64,000 bases of DNA from Brachionus plicatilis (Eukaryota; Rotifera; Eurotatoria; Ploima; Brachionidae). The notes beneath the pieces are model-generated. The model was not told the origin of the DNA and searched no databases. It saw only the letters and a program-made list of their open reading frames with translations. The position numbers and the translations under genes were made by a program. The first letter of the stretch is position 1. The number at the start of each line of letters is the position of its first letter. Where the stretch lies: NCBI GenBank assembly GCA_010279815.1, contig QEOQ01000207.1:900490-964489 (forward strand), read 5' to 3'. Shown in pieces: positions 12,001 through 27,000 of this stretch.

Positions 12001-15000
12001 AGCATGTCTTTATTCGTAAATAAACGCGTGGATATTTTGTTTTTAAATTTTTAAAAATAAGCTAAAATCTGTTTTTTTCTAGACTCAAATGTGACAATTG
12101 TGAAGCGATTGAATTTTTCTGGAGCTACAAATGTAAATCAACTTCAAAAGTTTGTCGAGTCAAATATTGTTCATCGACAGGGCTTCACTTTTGGAGCACC
12201 AGATAAAAAAAAGCTTTCGATATTCATCGACGATATAGATGTTCCAGTCACAGATAAAAATGGAATCCAGCGATGCAACCAAGTATTTAAAAGCTAGTCA
12301 AATTGGGTCATGTCCAGAATGTGATCAGTGATCAATGATCACATATTTCGTGATCAAAAAAGCCTCTAATTTGTGATAAAATAAAAAAAAATTTTTTTGG
12401 TGATCAGAAAAATTTTTTAAAATATATTAAACTTTGTTACCAATTTTCAAAAAAAAAGGGTTTAGGTTAATTTAACACCCTTTTCATTTTTCATAAATTC
12501 ACCACAAATGCTACATTCTACCGGATTTGACTGTTTGCTTAATGCTTTTTTTGCAAGTAGTTTAGCTGCATTGAACGATTCTACTTGGACCAAAGTAATT
12601 TCTTTGTAAAAACTGCCTTTTCTTTTACGGTTTTTAAATTTTAATATATATTTCAAAAACTTATATTTTATTATGGTGAGTAGCAATTTTTTTTTGTTTT
12701 TTTATTTCATTCAATATTAACATAATTTTAAAATTTCTAGAATGAAAAAAATTTTTGTTTCAACAAAAAAAATTTCATGTGATCAAAAAAAATTTTATGT
12801 GATCAAAAAAAATTTTATGTGATCAAAAAAAATTTTATGTGATCAAAAAAAATTTTATGTGATCAAAAAAATTTTGTTGATCAATTTTTNNNNNNNNNNN
12901 NNNNNNNNNNNNNNNNNNNNNNNNNNNNNNNNNNNNNNNNNNNNNNNNNNNNNNNNNNNNNNNNNNNNNNNNNNNNNNNTGATCAAAAAAATTTTTATGT
13001 GATCAATAAAAAATTTTGTTGATCAATTTTTGATCACAAAGAGTACACTTAATATTTTGGTGATCAAAATGATCACATTCTGGACATGACCCGTCAAATT
13101 ATTAAAAAAAAAGTAATAAATTTCATTTTAGTTTATTAGACAAATTGTGGACAGTAAGCTGATTTATTCTTTTTCAAAACCTTTCGAGGTTAAAAAACTC
13201 GAAGACATTAGCTTCTATGCCACCATGACTTACGAATCTAGAAAAGCCCGATCAATAGATTCAAGACTTTTGGTAAAAATTTTTCCTTTTATTTAAAAAA
13301 TAAAAATATAAAACAAAATTCATTACAGAGACATTCGATTCTTTTATATCTACCTGTGCCGAGTGGTACTGCCTTAAGATCAATTTTTAATGGCACCCTA
13401 GAAGCAAGTATGTTGTTTAACGAAAAATCAAGCTTAGATTCAGATTTGCATGCGGCCTTAATTGACTCCAGTGTTAAATTGCTCGAGTTGGTCAGCGAAG
13501 TATTTAAGCCTTGTCCGACACCCGGAAGGCAACATTATCTTTTTAACATGAAAACAATTATCACTATTTTACAAGTAATAGTTTTATAATAAAAATAAAG
13601 TTTACATCTTAAAATTTGTAAAGAACTTACGCATGCTAAGTGACACACAACGAACTGATAATTTGTTCATTATCTCACTATGGAGGCACGAAGTATTCTC
13701 GACTATAGGCAATCAATTGCCAAGACATTCTGACAGCTATTGGCTTGAATGTACACTCAATGATTTAATAAAACAAGTGGGAATTTATTTTTTTACTTAG
13801 TAATAGTAATTTTGAATTGAATTTTTTTTTCAGAAATTTTCATCATATACTAACTCTCAGGATTTGTTAGACAACTTTGTAAATTTTCGTATTGAAAATA
13901 GAAATTTTGATAGACCAATGTCTAGTTTTAACAATCGATCCTCAAAAGTATTTAATAGGTAAGCAATTTTTGATTCTTTAAATAAATAATTTGTATTTTT
14001 AGACAAATTTGAGCACTTTCGAATCGCTTGATAAAGTCAGGTCATACTTGGAGCAAGTTTATAACAGATACAAAGAAGAATTCGGCTATTATCAAATTAA
14101 TATATTTTTATCTGAAAATGCAGCCTATCATATCATCAGAATTTACAGAATATTAACATTTACTCAAGGGTAATTTAAATTTTTTTTAAATTACTATCGA
14201 CTTTTTTTGCGTAATATCCAACAAGGAACTTAAATGCGACATGATCTAATGTCCCTAGGAAATTATATGAAATCAGAGTTGGAATCAAAAGTCAAACTTT
14301 AAAGTCTGTTTTTTTTAAGTCTTTACTTGGACTTTAATTTTAATGATCTTGACTTGAACTAGGACGGCAAAATAACTAGTTGAAACGGCAATCCATCCAA
14401 GGATCACAGTTATATGATTTTTTGCCGTTCTGGGTAGCTGTTGTAGCGGCCAACTAAATAAGAACCCAAAAAAAGTACCATTTTAAAAAAAAAATTTTTG
14501 GCCCGGACTTTATAAAAAAAATTATTTTTTTATTAACTTGATTTTTTTTCTATAAAAGGTTTTTTTTTAAATTTTAAAGTCATGAAGTCTAAGTTTTTTG
14601 TTGACTTGAAAACGAATAAATCATCAAGTCAAAGCCTTTGAAAAATCAAATCAAGTTGAGTCTAGACTAAACTTCATGACTTTAAACTTTTAACCAACTC
14701 TGTACGAACAACAATAATATACCCTGTGCATTAAATGAAACATTAAGTGAAACAACGTAATTTTAATCTCAAATTTTGAATAAAATTGAATTTAATGTTC
14801 AGACGTGGATGAAACTCAATCATTTTGATTCAGTTAATCTTTTTAAATTAATTTATTATAAAATAATTTTATATCTTTAGTCCCATACAAGCAAATAATT
14901 TTTGACTGTAATAAACTGGCATCTTGAAGTTTAGGATCAAAAAAAATCAGATCAAAAAGTAATTTTTTTATAACTTTTGAATGGTATTTGATCAAATCTC

Positions 15001-18000
15001 TCTGCAAAATGCTAAATAATGCAAAAAACATGCTGAATATTAGAAAAGGCTCTGCAAAAACTCTGCAATTTTGTAGGGAAACGCATGTTATTAAAAATAT
15101 TTAATTCAACTACGCAATTTAATTGCAGAGTTTTTGCAGAGCCTTTTCTAATATTCAGCATGTTTTTTGCATTATTTAGCATTTTGTAGAGAGATTTAAT
15201 CAAATACCATTCAAAAGTTATAAAAAAATTACTTTTTGATCTGATTTTTTTTGATCCTAAACTTCAAGATGCCTAATAAACTTTGGAGGGCATTAATGTA
15301 TAATTAAAAAAAACCTTTTCTAGAAAAAAAATCAAGTAGACATGGTATATGATTATGATCATACAGATGAGGTCGAGGAATCTGTAGATGATATCAATCT
15401 CAATTTGATTGACTCTTGGTTCTCCCGATTCAAACTCCAATTCGGACTCAAAAAGTGATTCTGATAATGAATAAAACCGTATTAATTGTGTTGTCTTAAC
15501 TTGTCTTTAAATATTTTCTTTATTTGAAAAAACCTTTTTAAATTGTATTTTAAAAAGATAGATCCATTTTTTGGATAATTAATCTAAAGCATTTTGAAAA
15601 TTAAAAATTATCAAATTATTTTCAACTTCAATTAAATTTACGCAAATTTAGGTAGATTTAATTGAATTTTCCTAAAATTACGTAAAAATCAAAATCGTCA
15701 ATAGTAGAAATCAATTGCTGAGAATTTTTTGGTTTTTTTGCTGCTTAAATAAATTAATAAAATAAAAAAATATTTACCAAATATCTACTAATTCAAGGAG
15801 AAATTTGAAAAACAAAATGAAGAATTCTCTCAACTCTACAAAATAATTTGATTCAAAATAATTTAATAATAATTCAAAATAATTTGAACAATCGAATTTT
15901 ACTATCAGCGATTTTGATTTTTACGTAATTTTACGTAAATTCAATTAAATTTACATATATAATTTAGTTAAAATACAGTAATCGTAGCACCACTGTAAAT
16001 ACAAATATATTCTGTAAATATAGGATACTTAATTTACTGTAAAAAATTTAAATTAATTATCTATAAAAAATAAGTGAAAAAAAATAAGACATATTTAAAA
16101 AACATAATAATCTATTTGAATATAATTATTTCATTATCAAATAAAGAATAAAAAAGTATAAATTTCAACTAATTTCCGAGGGTTATTTAAGTTTTAAAAA
16201 AACAATAATTTCATATAAATACCTATGAGCTATGAAGACATTTCATTCTTAATACACAAAGGATATTACGCGAGGAAAAATATATATATAATTATATTTA
16301 AATTTTTTTTATTTTAACTATTTTTTAAGAGGAAATCTTTTATTGATCGGAAACATTGGTAATCATTTAACCAGTTTGGTAAAGTTGGCTTTTTATCTTG
16401 CTGATATTCATTTGTCCACTGTCGATTGTTCTAAATCGAGTCTATTCTACGACTCAATGCGGGCTGCGGTGCGGACTGCAGGCTCTGAAAACAAATATGT
16501 TGGAATTATATTTTCAGTAAAAAAAAATTTTAAATTAAAAAAAAAAGAATTATTTTATTTAAAATTTTTAAGTCTAAAGACTTGTTTCGCACTGAATATT
16601 TGGATACTATAAACAGTTTATTAAACAATGGTGAATGTAATGATTTATTCAGTAATGACGAAATGGACGGACTTTACCATGCCATAGGACCCAGCATTAA
16701 ACGAGAATATCCAAATATAATTATTGATCCGAAAAAGTTCTTTAACACTCGAGTAAGACGAAATTTGCACATATGTCTAAGTTTGCAGCCAAATGGTGAT
16801 ACATTCAAGCTTATACTGAAAAATTATGTCCAAATAATAAGTAGTTGTCATATTTATTGGATTAAGGACTGGACCGAGGAAGCTTTGTTGAATGAAGCAA
16901 GAAGTTTTATGAGAGAACGTCTTGAAAGTGAGGAATTAAGGGAAAAAGTGGCCCGTTGCATGAGCGAAATACACTCTTTCATGTTGAATGAATGCCGACA
17001 AATACCTTGGACTGGTAGTAATGAAAAAGATATTAAATTACCGCAAAGTCCGCCTGTCAAGACTCCAACAGATAAAAAAATATCTAAAACAAACTCGACC
17101 TCTAGCATGGTGACAAGTATACCGAATTGGCCTTACTCGAAGACCATTCTCGAGGAACTAATCAAGTAATAATATATATTTAATTTCTTTCATCTATTTT
17201 TTTTAATGCTTTTTTAAAATTGTCTAAAATATTCAAAAATATCTTGAATTTAGGTTTCGTGAAGTTTAGTGCAAAAGAACAGAACAAAATGCTTAAAAAT
17301 TGAAAAGCTTTTTTTTCTAAAAGTTTAAAATTAGTTCTGTGAATGCAACATGCTGCAACATTCAAAGTCTGCTAATGATGTGTAAAATCTCTGCAACATG
17401 GACTCCGCTCGAATATATTAAAATCTAATTTCTGCTAAATTTGCAGAGTTTTGCAGACCTGGATAGATGATGCAACTTTGAATGTTGTACCATGTTGCAA
17501 TCACGAAACTGACTTTTAACTTTAAGAAAAAAACATATTTAATTTTTTATAATTTTTTTCTGTTCTTTTTATTATTTTGTACTGAATTTCACAAAACCTT
17601 GAATTTTAATGATAAAATGGGGTATTTTCTATTCAGTTAAAAGAAAAATAGAAAAATTGTTCTTATTTTACTAATATTTTTGAATACCTTTCTTTAAACC
17701 GGTAAAAGTTGGAATCCAAAATATGAAAACATATTATTTTTTTATTTCAGAAAGGGAAAAACATTTTTTAAATTGATCTAATTTTTTATTTATTTTTTCT
17801 GACATTATTCTTCTTTTTAATCTTTAAGCTAAAAAAAATAATATGGGATTTTTTGAAATGGAAAAAAAAAATTTTGAAATATCTTTTTAAATTTATCTAT
17901 CTGCTTAGTGATAGTTCTTTCAAAAAAAACATGAAATTAAATGAAAAAATTTATTTCATTTTTAAGAAACAAGTATTAGCATGGCAAGTATTAAAATATA

Positions 18001-21000
18001 AAGGTTTAAGCATCGGGTATCGAAAACTTTTGACTAATTTTTATATTTGTCTGATACGGATATAATTGATGAATTAAAGATATAGAAAATCAAAAATAAT
18101 CTAAAACATCAGTATAAAATAAAAAAAGTTGAATACTTTTCTAATCCGTCAAGCATTCCTCTTTTACTTTGGTTATTTTTCATTGACTGTTTCAATTAAG
18201 TAATGCTAAAAGAAGCTTTTTATTATAGCTTTAAACCACTCGGACCAGTTTTAAAGTTCGAACAACATTTTCCATAATATCTTATAATGAAAAATTTTGT
18301 TTATAAAATAACAGTTTAAAAAAAATCTATTTATTAATTTTAGCAATTAAAAAAATGAAAAAATATGAAATAAACCTTTGAAAAAATTCTATAAATTTAT
18401 TCTTTCAACAGAAATAAACACATGGAAACAAATGCCAAATCGAAGCTTCACTTCTTTATTGGACCGAATACTTATCTTAAATTTATGAATTCGTTTTGGT
18501 ATTTTTTCACCACTAAAGCAAAACAATGTGAAAATGACATCATTCGCTTGAGAAAAGTTCTAGACACGTTGAGCAAAACCCGAGAGGGTGCCAAACAAAT
18601 GAAAGCTTATATCAAAGATTTGAAAATACGCTGCAAACAAGCCGAAATCGACTCGGAAGAATCTCTTAAAATTCTAATTGATAAAACAACAGCAGTCGAA
18701 AAGTTAAAGGCCAAGCTAGGCCTGGGTGGTTCGCTGGCAACATTGATGCAAATGCAAAAGGATATCGATGTCAGTGCTGATAATAGCTTGATAGATGATA
18801 AATTACTGAATAACAACGAAGTGGACGAATTTGATGTTGAATTTAATAGAATGAGAGATGAAAGCGAAAAGTCCAAAATGGCAAAAATGAACGAAGATTT
18901 GGAAAAAGCAAAACATCAAGTTGAAGAGTGCAAGAAGGCACTGGTGGAGAAAAAGCGCCAAGTTGATGTTTGGAAGAATCGTGTTGATCGGTCTTGTATT
19001 GAGAGAATCAGGGCGTTCCAAAATCCGCCTGCAATGATCGGCCAAATAATGGAAATGATCATGATTTTAATTGGAAAAAAGAAATTACCAGAGAGTGCTT
19101 TCTTTTTTAAGGCTGAACAGTCCACAAGTCAATTGGCAAACAATCCGCCTAAAGAAAAAGATAAAAAAGCTGGCTCTGTACTCGACACAAACAAAGGAAA
19201 ACAGAGTAAAATTTTAAAAAAAAAATATATTTTAAAAATTAAATCTTTAATTGTAGAAGCTCAATTAAAAACCGATAGAATCGACAGATCACATTGGAAA
19301 CAATATCAGAACATAATGACTGATTCACCAAAATTTTGTGAGCTATTGCACACAATTGAATGGGAAGATGGACTGTCAATGGATGTGAGCACAGCTGTGG
19401 AAAGCTATTTGGCAAAAGGTAAAGACGGTCAGCTTGGTCTTACTGGCGAAGGATCTTTGTTAGACAATGCCAAGGATGTGAACATTGCTGCTTCTAAATC
19501 GAGTGATGCAAACTATTCGAAAGGAATTACGATTTCGGGAGCTAGATATGCTAGCGAGGACGCAGCAACACTTGTTAATTATGTTATTGCTATTTTAGAA
19601 TACTCAAGGCTTTGTATTCCCTTGAAAACAGCCAAAGACAAAGTTGAGGCTATCAAATATGAACAAGCTGAGTTTGAAAGAAAAAAAATGGAACGAGAAA
19701 ATGAAGTAAAATTTTTGCAAATGAACTTAATGAAAAAAAAAATTTACATCTTATCTTAAATTTTTTTTCAAGACCTTAAGATTAAAAAAATTAGAAGAAA
19801 GCTTGGTAAGAACGCAAGCCATAATTTTGTTCCTGATAATTTTAATGTTTCACATTTTAATGTTCTTTCACTAAAAAATTACGTCACTGAAAAGATAACA
19901 CCTATTCAGACATCAAAAAAATCACTTTATCATTCAGCTTTTATAAGTCAATAATAATACCTAAAAAAATAATCAATTTTTTACTAATTAAATAAAGGGC
20001 TACAATTTTGACAAAAAATTTCTAAAATTTTTTTACAAAATCGTAAGAAAACATTTTAAAGTAGACTAATTAGTAATTTTAGCCTGTTTTGAGTAATTAA
20101 ATTGACTGAAGCTTTTAAACTGCAATTCTTCCACTTAAAATTTCTTTAGCTAAAAATTAGAAGGAAAAATTTAATTCAAGTAAAATTTAATAATTTGAAT
20201 TTTAAGAATATTGAAAGCAATGCGAAGCCTGAAGAGAGTTTAAGTGAAGACGACTTGCCGAGATTGGTCAAAGAACTGGAAGAACTCCAGGCTAAATTTG
20301 ATGCATCAGCAGTTAACAAGCACAAGCTTCACATTGAGCTGGAAAGTTGCATACAAAGAATGGAAGCAGCTACTTCAATCATTGAAAGGTATTTTCTAAA
20401 TAAAACTTGACTTTTAAAAGTCAAGTAAAAGATAATTGAAAATTTTATAGCCCAAGCCTCTATGAGCTTGAAATGAACCCCAATATGGTCTGGTAATAAT
20501 AAAAAAAAACAATGTTTTTTATTATTTTAGATGCTTAGTTGCTTTAGGATACTTTTTTGCTAAAAATCACAAGGCTTAATTCTATATAATTGGGGATCTT
20601 TGAATGTGAATCTTTTTTTAAAAGAGCTTTATAATGTTTTTTTCTTATCTAAAGAATCTTAAGCGGGACATTTAGATATGCTCGAATATCCGAAGATGGG
20701 TAAATTGTTTTAAAACTTATGATTAAATTAACATTTAACTTTGTATTTATTTATACCCTCTTGATTGAATTTTAACCTTTAAATTTACTGTAATATCTTT
20801 AATTAAATTTATTAACATTAATCAATCATTAGAAAAAAATGAAAAAATACAAATATTGTATTGATTAATTGTAATTTGCGAAGATTTTATATTTTGACAT
20901 ATTTAAAATTTAAAGAATAATAATTAATATTTTATGGTCCATCGGTCCACAATTTTTTTTTCATATTTCAATTCAAATTAGCAGCGGGGGTGAAGTTTGG

Positions 21001-24000
21001 AGCAAAAGAATTTAAGAAAAGCAAGCATTTTTTAAAATTTAAAAATAAATTGATCATTTTGAACAATTTAAATATTTTTAGTATAGAAATCAAAAAAAAG
21101 TAATATTAAATCAGAAAAAAATATCTAAAAAACTTTATATTTAGTATTGTTTTTATCAATATTCTATCTATCATTCTAAATATAAAGATTTATTAAATTT
21201 TTTGTTTTTGTTTACGCTTAACAAATTATTTTTTAAAATGTTAAAAATTTATTTAAAAAAAAAATGCTAATAATTGAAATAAAACTACTGTTCAATTTAA
21301 TAAAATATATTTTGCAACAGTCTTAGCTTCAAACGTCACCTTCGTAATCAGCAGGTATTCTTAAATATTTAGTTTTAATTTATTTTTGTAAATGATTTTA
21401 ATGATTATTTAGTACTTTTTACAATTAAATTTTAGGAAGAGTTTGCGAAAAATTATTCAAAATTACTTTGAGAGATATTAAATTCAATAAATTAAGTTCG
21501 AGAGATAACAAAAACATTTCTATTCAAAGGAATAATTTTCAGAAAACATGTTTTCAGAGTACTTTTAACACTATTTTAAATAAAGAGCATTAAGAAACTT
21601 TTCAATTAGAAATTTAAATGTTTTTTTAAAATTACAAAATTTAACGATCAAATCAAATTTGGAAAACAACTGAAATGCATTCGTTTAAATTTAATGATGA
21701 AGTCTACTAAAAATTACTGCTCTCAAAATTATAATTAATAGGATATCTTTAAGAAAAAAATCTTTTAGTATAACGATTAAAATTTCTGGTAGTCTTAATG
21801 TAATGAGTAAGAGGCCTAAAATATGTAAAGATAAAGTTTTCGATCAAATTCTGAAATAATTTAATAAATTGATCTAAATTTATAAAATAATTGCATTTAG
21901 TTCAAAATATTTTCTTTAATTGTCAATAGTAAAATTTATTCAATTGTTTAAATTAATTATTAAGTTTAACTTTAATTCGTTTTAAAACAGATAAAAATAC
22001 TATTTTTCCACTTTTAATTGCCCACAAAATATTAAACCATTGCATCCAAACTAATCCAAACGACTAATTATTGTAACTTTTAATATGTTGTTCTATCCTT
22101 TCTGGAATTGTTTTGTAATTTTTAAACACTAATTTTTTGAAATTCTTAAAATCTAATCAAAAATGCTCTTAATTAAATTTTGAGATTTTTTTTCTCTTTG
22201 AAATTTATAAAAATTGAATGAATTTTTTTAAATCTTAAACAGAAAAGTGTTTAAAAAAATTTAAAAAGCTTAATTAATAATTTTTAAAAATTCAAAAGAG
22301 AAAAAAAAACTTAACCAAACGCTTTAACACTATGCTTTTGCTTATTCCCCAATATTCAGATTTAAGCAATCCACAAATTAAGCGCATTTTTGGTCATTAA
22401 TTATTTACTTTGTAGCACTAGTTTAAAATAGTTTCATGTCACAGGCTATCAGAACTGACCACCATTTTTTTGTTTAGCTTGACAAATTTGGAAGATCAGT
22501 GGAAAAAGTGGATAGAGGAACATTTGAGCCATGAGCAAACAATAACAAATTGCTTAATCACCGCTGCCTATATCTGCTATTGTGGACCTTTTGACAGAGA
22601 TACTAGAGAGCGTCTAGGAAGATTTTTTTCCGAATGCTGTTTCAAACACGCCATTCCAAGAGAACCACAACAAGTCTTTAAGGTTTGATTTTACCATATT
22701 AAAAAATTTTAAAAGAAATTTATTAAAATTTAATCAAGAATTTTACTCTACCCGAATTTCTTTTCACTCCTATTCAATTAAAAGAAATTCAGTTACTTCG
22801 TCTACCGGTAACCGAAAACATTCTTGAGAATGGTTGCTTCCTGATAGAGGACAAAAGTTATGACAGCTGGCCACTTATATGCGACTCTTCAAGACGGTCC
22901 ATCAACTGGCTCAAGACGTTCTATTCAGACAAACAGTTCTATATTATCAAAGAATTTGAAATGAAATCTGTATTGGAGACTTGTTTGTCCGAAGGCCACT
23001 TTTTGCTCCTGACAGATTGTGACGTAGCCAATTTGATGAACAACCGTAAAATAGAAACTGTTCTTAGAAATAAGAATCGATTTTTGACCAGCGACAAGCC
23101 ATTTAAGCTAAATCTGGGAAATCAGGAAATTGAGTGTAACCCTAAATTTAGGATATTTTTACACACTGGAAACGATACTACTGAAATACCGGACCACTTG
23201 GCCGCCTATACATTGGTGCTTAATTTCAGACTGGTCCGAATAGATTTAGAAGAAGAATTGTTGGATCGATTTTTACAATTGGCTAAACCAAGAATAGACA
23301 GTGAAAGATATGGGCTTTTACAAGAAAAAGTTAATACACTAAAAATAATTGACCCTCTGGAACAGGATATTACAAATTTTTTGGCGTCGGAGGTTGATCT
23401 GCTAAATAGTGTGGAACCAACTAAAAGATTGTCCGATTTGAAAAAGTCTTATGATGAAGCTGTTGATAGGTAAGTAAAATAATATTTTTTTAAAATGTTT
23501 TTATTTATTTTTTTTTAATTTAATCAAATATTCATATTTGATTGAAAATTAATGTCAAGCTATATTCTTTCCTAAAAAAATATTAAGCAGTCTTTTAAAA
23601 AAAATATTCCAAATCAATTTTATAAGCATAAGGCTCAAAATTTTTATTTATTTTAAAATTAAAAAGTGAATGAATGGCTTTTTTAATGCGGAAAATTGAG
23701 TTTCATTTTTGAGCCAAGATATTTTTTTTAACGGCAAAATGTAGAAAATTTTACATTTTTAGATTTTTTGTGCAATTTTTCATAAAATTTTTATTTTAAT
23801 TTTAGTTTTACGAAACAATTTGGAAGAGTTTTTTTTTTATTTTCTGAAATATTGCACAAAAAATCTAAAAATATGAAAATGTAAAATTTTAAAATTATTT
23901 TCATTTGCCCATTTTTTACTAAATTAACCATGAATTGCTTCAAGATAACTTAAGTCTTTGTCTAAAAATTTAAAAAGCGCTAGCAATATTTAAATGAATC

Positions 24001-27000
24001 AGTATCTACTCGAAAAGGTATCTTTTAAAAGCAACATCCATCATAAAAGCGATAAAAAACAGTTGTTTTATATAAATGATGGGAGTTTTTTTTTACATCA
24101 TTTGCACCATCATTTATTAAAAGCCACTTATGCTTCAATAAACATTTATAAATTGATTGATTAAATTAATAACAATATTTTAAAAAAATATTGCTATAGT
24201 TGATCTATTTAAATATACAAATTAAAAAAATTCTGTTTATTTATTAAATTCATTTAGAAAAATAAAGTTAGAATAAAAATTTGAAAATTGAATTCAAATT
24301 TTAAAATAAATTTTATATTGTAAAATTTGTTTAATAACACATTAAATTACGATTTATTAAGTAATATGAGAATTGAAATAGCCGAAGAACCATTGACAAA
24401 GACTAGAGAAAGCTACCGAGAAATTGCGCTTCGTGGTGCCATTTGTTTTGACGTGATATCATGCCTTAAAGAGATAAACTCAAACTACATTCTCTCTTTT
24501 AAACAATTTGTTGAAATATTCGATGATTCGTTGTTCCAATTTGAAAGGTAAAAAAGATCAAAAAAATTTAAAAATTGGTAAAATTTTATTTTAAATTTTT
24601 TTCAGATCATCAACTCCCCAAGTGATAAACAAACTAACATCTCGAGTTTTCACTTGCTTGTCCAGGCTAATGAGTGAGTCAGATCGTAAAGTGTTTGCCA
24701 TTTTGTTGAGCATGGAAATTGAGGCATCTGTCGGACGGCTAAGAGTAGGCGAACGAGAATTCTTAATATCACCAATATATGGCGCCATGGTTATGCAAGC
24801 TATAACTAACAAACAAATGACAGACCATAAACACTGGCAGGCGAAAAAACCTTTCGACTGGATGTCTGAAGATCAATTTTTGAATCTGCAGTATCTGGCC
24901 GTATCACAACCTTGGTTCAATGAGCCTTTTGAAAGAATGGGCCGAGATGGATGGGAAACCCAATGGAGAAGCCTATGTGAATCTGAAACACCCGAAACAG
25001 TTTCCTTGCCTGAAAAATTAGATGACATTCTAAGTCCCATTCAGAGATTTTGTATTGTAAGAGCGGTCAGGGGAGACCGCATTCTGCAAATTTCTTTGGC
25101 TTTTGTTGCCAGTGTTCTTGGCAAAAGTTATGTATCAAGCAACACCATTGACTTTGACTCGATCTTTTCTGAGAGCACTTGCCAGAAGCCAATTGTTTTG
25201 ATGTACCAAGAGGAGTCCGAAACCATACGACGCTATTTCAGCATTTATGCCAAAACCAAAATCGGCTCCAACTTTTCAATTATTGATATCAACTCTCTGG
25301 GATCAGGAGCTGATAAACAAATTAAAAGAATGCTATTAAAACCAATGGAAGAAGTAATTTTGCAAAAGGTTGTCTTTATTTTTCAAATTTATTAATTATT
25401 CTAAGGGAAACTGGGTTCTTTTATTAAATTGTCATAATTCAGCCAAAATACTTCATCAAATTGAGAGTATACTTGTTGATTCGAATCATAAAAACCTGGA
25501 CGCTAATTTTAGATGCTGGATCTCTCTACTTCAATCGGACAACCAACCTCCAACATCCTTGATGCTGAATTCAGTCCGAGCATTTATTGGACCTGCATTA
25601 ACAGTGAAAGAAAATATTGTTAGATCTTTTAGCTGGGTCGATTCGGAACAACTTAAAATTTCGAGTCGTCCCGAATGGTCTATTTTGCTTCACAATTTGT
25701 GCTATTTTCACAGCTGCTTGAAGCTCAGAAATAGGTATACAAGGTGCGGATGGAATTCGCCGTACACTCTCAACTTTACCACTGAAGAATTTTTGGTAAT
25801 TTAAATTTAAGAAAAAGAAAATGTTTATTAAAATTTTCAATTAAAAGGAATCTCTTAAAATTGCCGGTCAGGACTATTTTCAAAATGATGCTCCGTCAAG
25901 AGGTGATTCAATTAAATCAGTCAGTGATTCAGTTAGATCCACGTCTCTTCAAATATTGAAATACACAATTGCTGATGTAAAATTTTATTATTATTTAAAT
26001 TTTTTTATCATAAAACACACGAAAATTTTGTAATTTATCACTTTTTTTTTGAATACTTGAAAGTAAAAAATTTCAACTAATTAAGAAAAAAATTAAATAA
26101 TTAAAGCTTAAAATTTGAAATTAATGCTTTTGATTAACATTTTTTCAAGTATCAAGTCTAAAACATAAAAGACATTTAATGATCTAAAGGCATATAATTA
26201 TCACTTTTGTTAGTTTTATGCAATTTAAAAACAAAAATACTAAAGTTAGGATTATTTTTATTTATTTATATTATTGAAATTTAATAATATAAAAAAAAGA
26301 GCAAAATTGTGTTAATTGATGCAAAAATTAAACAAGTAAAGCAAAATTTCTATTTTTAAAAAAAAATAAATATTTATCTATTTTTATTTTTAAATCCAGC
26401 AGGTCTACTTCTACTCGTTTTTTTACATTCAATTATTATAGTTCTTACTGGTTCTCTAATAACGTAATGTGTATTACGTGCCTCCCAGCTTGAATGATCA
26501 CGAATCTCGTTACTGAGACAGACCATAGCCGATTTGTTTAATTCAATATTTGGAACTGTTTGAGTCTAATTTAGAATCATAAACATTGATACCACATAAT
26601 ATCCCATGTAAGATTCTAAGTTCCACGCTTACATTTCCATAAGGCAATAGATTTTACTTTCTCTTCTAGTTTTCTTGCTAGGAATAATATTAGCTTCTAG
26701 GAGGCTCTAATGAGATATTGTTAGGAATTTTTCCTAAAATAGACATTTTTATTTTCAAATTGTATATTTTGTATGTTTGGAAAAAAGTAAAATTTAAATT
26801 TATACGCTAAAAGAGGAAATTAAGATCTAAATTATAAACGAAGATCAAAATTCAGTGTTTTATGTTTGTTATAAAAATAAGAAAGAAAAGAAAAAAGCGT
26901 AATATTTATTTTTATTCTAATCAGCATTTTTTTTTATTTTCCAGAATAATTGTTTCAATTTAGTTAATTTGTTGTCGATAAATAAAAAATTAATATGTTT

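Noticed and set aside
12462..12686. 74-codon reverse frame with a CxxC in the 788-bp element
   Set aside because: No known domain, no homologous context and AT-driven composition; treated as part of the non-autonomous element.
17853..18065. 70-codon plus-strand frame in a dynein intron
   Set aside because: Lys/Phe/Ile/Leu-dominated composition expected of random AT-rich DNA; no splice or domain support.
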